Source of the DNA: Sambucus nigra
Taxonomy: Eukaryota; Streptophyta; Magnoliopsida; Dipsacales; Adoxaceae
Direction of reading: 5' to 3'
DNA: 64,000 nt
Assembly (NCBI GenBank): GCA_949130495.1
Contig: OX422214.1
Location: 248,996,187 to 249,060,186 of the forward strand
The notes beneath the pieces are model-generated. The model searched no databases. It was not told the origin of the DNA and saw nothing but the letters and a program-made list of their open reading frames with translations. Shown here in pieces: positions 60,858-64,000 of this stretch. The position numbers and the translations under genes are program-made. Position 1 is the first letter of the stretch. Every line of letters starts with the position of its first letter.

Positions 60858-61531
60858 TGTAATATCCCATAATTTTATTGATTTTTATTTAATGGATTAA
60901 TTGAATTAAATGAGAATTAACTTGGAAATTAATCCGGAGGTAAATACTAGCGAGATGTGAGTTGGTATTTGATTATGGTGTTAAAATAAAATATTACTGA
61001 GAATACATGGTAATATATGAGTATTGAAAATATTAAAATTGTCACAAGACAAAAATATAACAATTTGGGAAATTTTGTTGGGACGCGCGTGTCAGTCGCG
61101 TCAGGAATGAATTTATTTAAATTGAAAAGTAAATTATATTTTTATCAACCGAATGGTCATTTGAGTGCACCAACGTGTCCGAAAGGATCGAAATAGACTG
61201 AAAACACTAGCCAGGAGTTTAGTTTGGATCCCGGGGCATTTTTAGGCCAAACCGGCAACCCAGAAGGGTAATTTGGTAATTTTAAAAATTGAGGAATTAA
61301 AACCCACGAATTTTAGAGTTAAATTAGAGATTATTAGAGAGTCCACTAGGGCCATTACCAGTAAAAGACAAGAGAGTGGGCTACGGGAGTTTTGAGAGAA
61401 GTTGGAGAGAGGTTATAAGAGATCCAAACCAAACCATCTTCTATCACCATCATCTTGGAAGGGATTGTGACCAGAAATAGGAGAAATTCAGCCTAAAATC
61501 ACCGACAACAAATCTGAAAAATAAACCTAAG

Positions 61532-63220
61532 GCAAGTGATTTGATATTATTAATTTCATTGAATATTTCTTCCATGTTTAGTGTAGAAACTGTATTTGTC
61601 TTGAAAGTTTTGATGAAAAACCCAATGGTATTGTTGTGAAACTCATGATGTTGGATAGGGATTGCATGTAGAATGATTATGGAAGAATTTAATACCGAAA
61701 ATGTAACTTTTGATGATTTGAAAACGGATTAATAAGGACTCTTTGTAGTCAATTAAATTCTGAGTTCATGTTCATAGGGTTTGGGGCAAGAATTGGGGAT
61801 TTATGATTATTGCATGTTGATTATTAAGATTTGACCCCAAAAATATGTTAAGGAGTGACCTAGGTTAACTTAGAATAGTTTAAAAACATTAAACATTATT
61901 GGGATGTTCTTAGGATGGATTTAGAGAAGAGAAAAATGAAGAAAAACGAAGTTGGGAAATTTCTAGGTGTTTTCTGCCATCTCGTTAGAAGACCAACCCA
62001 GGTCGTTCAAACGAGCTTCTAACGAGATTCCAGCAGCCCTTATAACGAGTTCGTTTGAAGATTTCATTCGAACGACACTCGTTCGAACGACCTCATTCGA
62101 ACGAGATTTTTAACGAGTTCACAGTATGATCTTTTTAGGCTCGATTTGAGTTTCGAACTTCCCGTAAACTTATTTAATTGAGTGTTATCCTTCCCTTCTT
62201 GATTAGTGGGTATAGTTGAGAGATTGGAGTATGACGAGGATTAAAACTTAGAATTATATAATAAACCGGGTGACTTCTATGGGTTAGCATATAGGTACTT
62301 GAATTTGCGATGTGAGAAGAGTTGATGGTCTATGATGTACATTATTTGGGGACTTGTAAGTGTGCAACATTAATTGACGGTATAAGAATGTAAATACACC
62401 TCTATTAATATTATAAGATATCTAAGATGTGTGAATGCTTAGTATATGTGGTTATCTGTGTATAACATACCTACCATACTTGCTATCACGGGACGTCGGC
62501 GTTCGATCAGGGCCATCTAATCTTTGTGTGCCTACGGGGGGATTTAGATTGGTACCTCAAGGGCATAGGTCAGAGAATGATTTATTGAGGAGTTAATAAG
62601 TCTGCTGAACATGGGAGCGTAGGTATGTGTGTGACCCATGGGATGTGAACTATGTTCGCCTCCATTATGTGTGATTGTTATCGGAACAGTTCCTGAGAGA
62701 TTCGGAATACGTGGCCCTTATGTACGTGATATACCGGGATTTGATAGCAGAGTATGTGTGCATCGCAGCTTAGTCTAGGGGGGCATAATTGTCTATTTAT
62801 GATGAGTTTGATATACTGAAATATTAACATGGACTGTTTATATAAGTACAAGTGCGAATTAATGTAACATCTTTGTAGAGTTATAAATGGGAAAACTCTT
62901 AGTAATTATTGTAACTAATTCTGAGGAATGAAGGTAAAACTTTCAGTTTATATTAAGAAGTCGGGAATTAAACCATGAATAGTATAGTAAAATCAGATAT
63001 TGAATTAGACTAGTTAGTTAGTGGAATGACTAGAATGGGTACGGATACGTAGGAGTGCACAATTAGTTGAGAGGTGAGAAACTCGTGTGAGTGCACGCAC
63101 TATCATGTATTTTATATTCACTGTTTAATGATATTAAAGACTTGCTGTATTTTAAACTATTTTCACAATCGGGCTCTCACCCATTTTCTTTCAAATCCAT
63201 TTTCTTGTAAAAACTTTTAG
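61532..63220 (+). other. Putative GC-AG intron, second Tekay-related LTR
   Basis: Donor AAG|GCAAGT, branch-point-like CTCAC (A at 63179) 41 nt before TTTTAG. Shorter (1689 bp) than in the first element but bounded by the same signals. Confidence 0.45.
61978..62120. repeat. Palindrome cluster, CGTTCGAACGA type
   Basis: CTCGTTAGAAG / CTTCTAACGAG, ACGAGTTCGTTTGAAG, ATTCGAACGACACTCGTTCG, AACGACC and ATTCGAACGAG within 145 bp. It starts about 1120 bp into the LTR, the same offset as the TCGATCGA cluster of the first element. Confidence 0.88.
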
Positions 63221-63745
63221 GTGCCCAGGCACAAGGACACCAAGCTTAAGAGTTTTACTCCAGTGACATGCTGTAGCTGCTGTGGAAGTTATAGGACCTC
63301 GATTATAGACGCCTCCACTTTCTACTTTGACTCTCGTTCAGATTTATTTATTTGTAGGGCATGTCGCCCCTTTTTCTTAGAGACAGCTTATTTATTCAGT
63401 TTTATTTCAGTTTTGGATTTAATTAATTAGTGATTTAGACTTTGCATTTGGTTGTGTTCAGTATTCGGATTATTGAGAGGAGTACTCCTCCAGATTCATT
63501 GTTATTCCATGGTTATTCTATTATGAATTTGTTGTGGTTGTTATAATAGCATTTCATAATTTAAATTGGTTGTATGTTAATCGAATTTAATTAAAATTGA
63601 CAACTCACTTTTTAAATATTAGGTGGCTAGAAATTGTTAAAACGTTTTTCGACAGTGATGCTATGAACTGAACCAACTTGACATTTTGTATGAATTTGAA
63701 TAAAGGAGTATCTACCCTGTATTTAATTAGTCGGGGTGTCACAGG

Positions 63746-63757
63746 TGGTATCAGAGC
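63746..63757 (+). other. Primer-binding site of the second Tekay-related element
   Basis: TGGTATCAGAGC two bases after the LTR; initiator tRNA-Met type. Confidence 0.95.
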
Positions 63758-63926
63758 ATCAGGTTCTAGTGTGCTTAGGATCTGTACGGCTTGTTATGTT
63801 TTCGCGTAGCGTTCTTTGATATAGAGCCCTATATTTCAGGATTGTTGTACTCTATTGTGTACGTTTCGTTCTTCAGCTATTTTGAGATAATAACTACGAA
63901 CTTATAAGACTTTACTCTTGTTTCAG

Positions 63927-64000
63927 AAGCCTCCACGACATGCACAGCGAGTTCCCAGGGATGCTCAGCCCGAGCCACAGCCTGCACCAGTTCAGGGCTC
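63927..64000 (+). pseudogene. gag: Start of gag, second Tekay-related element, cut by window end
   Basis: Reads KPPRHAQRVPRDAQPEPQPA, parallel to MPPRRAPRDRRAQ of the first element, but the start position is AAG (63927-63929) instead of ATG, so this copy appears to have lost its initiation codon unless an upstream start is used. Only 74 bp are in the window. Confidence 0.7.

Larger units (their letters stand above)
60858..63743 (+). repeat. 5' LTR of a second Tekay-related element
   Basis: 2886 bp, TGTAATATCCC to GGGGTGTCACA. Colinear with the LTR of 11283-14312: GGGACGCGCGTGTC near 61080, CTAAG|GCAAGT at 61531, palindrome cluster 61978-62120, GGGATTTGATAGCAGAGTAT near 62733, CGGGCTCTCACCCA at 63170-63183, CTTTTAG|GTGCCCAGGCACA at 63214-63233. 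Confidence 0.88.

Overview
This window looks like nuclear, repeat-dense heterochromatin of a flowering plant, probably a eudicot. It is AT-rich and holds plant Ty3 and Ty1 retrotransposons with initiator tRNA-Met primer sites, small inverted-repeat DNA elements and long microsatellites. I found no intact host gene, rRNA, tRNA or CRISPR array; every recognisable coding segment belongs to a decayed transposable element. The species cannot be named from the sequence.

Layout. 1-1182 is the end of a Ty3-type LTR. 1183-10036 is mostly unrecognised AT-rich DNA with one frameshifted plant gag-like/Transposase_28-like fragment (about 5592-6175). From about 10037 to 50034 lies a nested structure. Its outer layer is an element with inverted ends of about 0.4 kb (10037-10510 and 49615-50034, opposite orientation), whose inside is a roughly 370-bp tandem repeat carrying (TA)n, (GA)n and (CA)n tracts. 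A small gag-only LTR retrotransposon on the minus strand (LTRs 10654-10812 and 35466-35625, target duplication CACCC) inserted into that. It was later split by a Ty3 chromovirus of Tekay type (11283-22216, + strand, target duplication CAACA) and by a Ty1/copia element of Sirevirus type (23241-33185, - strand). A foldback MITE (37937-38280) and a large element with no intact coding sequence (38456-48538, target duplication ACCAC) inserted into the repeat array. The gag-only element's right end is tandemly duplicated, with a 168-bp block in three copies.

50035-60707 carries a possible LTR remnant, a LINE-type RT/RNase H fragment (54120-55340, - strand), a hAT-like element, several foldback or MITE-like elements and long AAT tracts. 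60708-64000 is a second Tekay-related LTR with its primer site and the first bases of gag, cut by the window edge.

How the parts relate. The LTRs of three Ty3-type families share an organisation that ordinary LTR annotation does not explain: a purine-rich leader ending in a GC-type splice donor (AG|GCAAGT), then 1.7-1.95 kb, then a CTGAC-like branch point in a conserved CGGG..CCCG block and an AG acceptor about 45 nt downstream. Inside this putative LTR intron each family has a cluster of short palindromes at a similar position but with a different palindrome sequence. This is the best candidate here for an undescribed system, and it needs transcript evidence.
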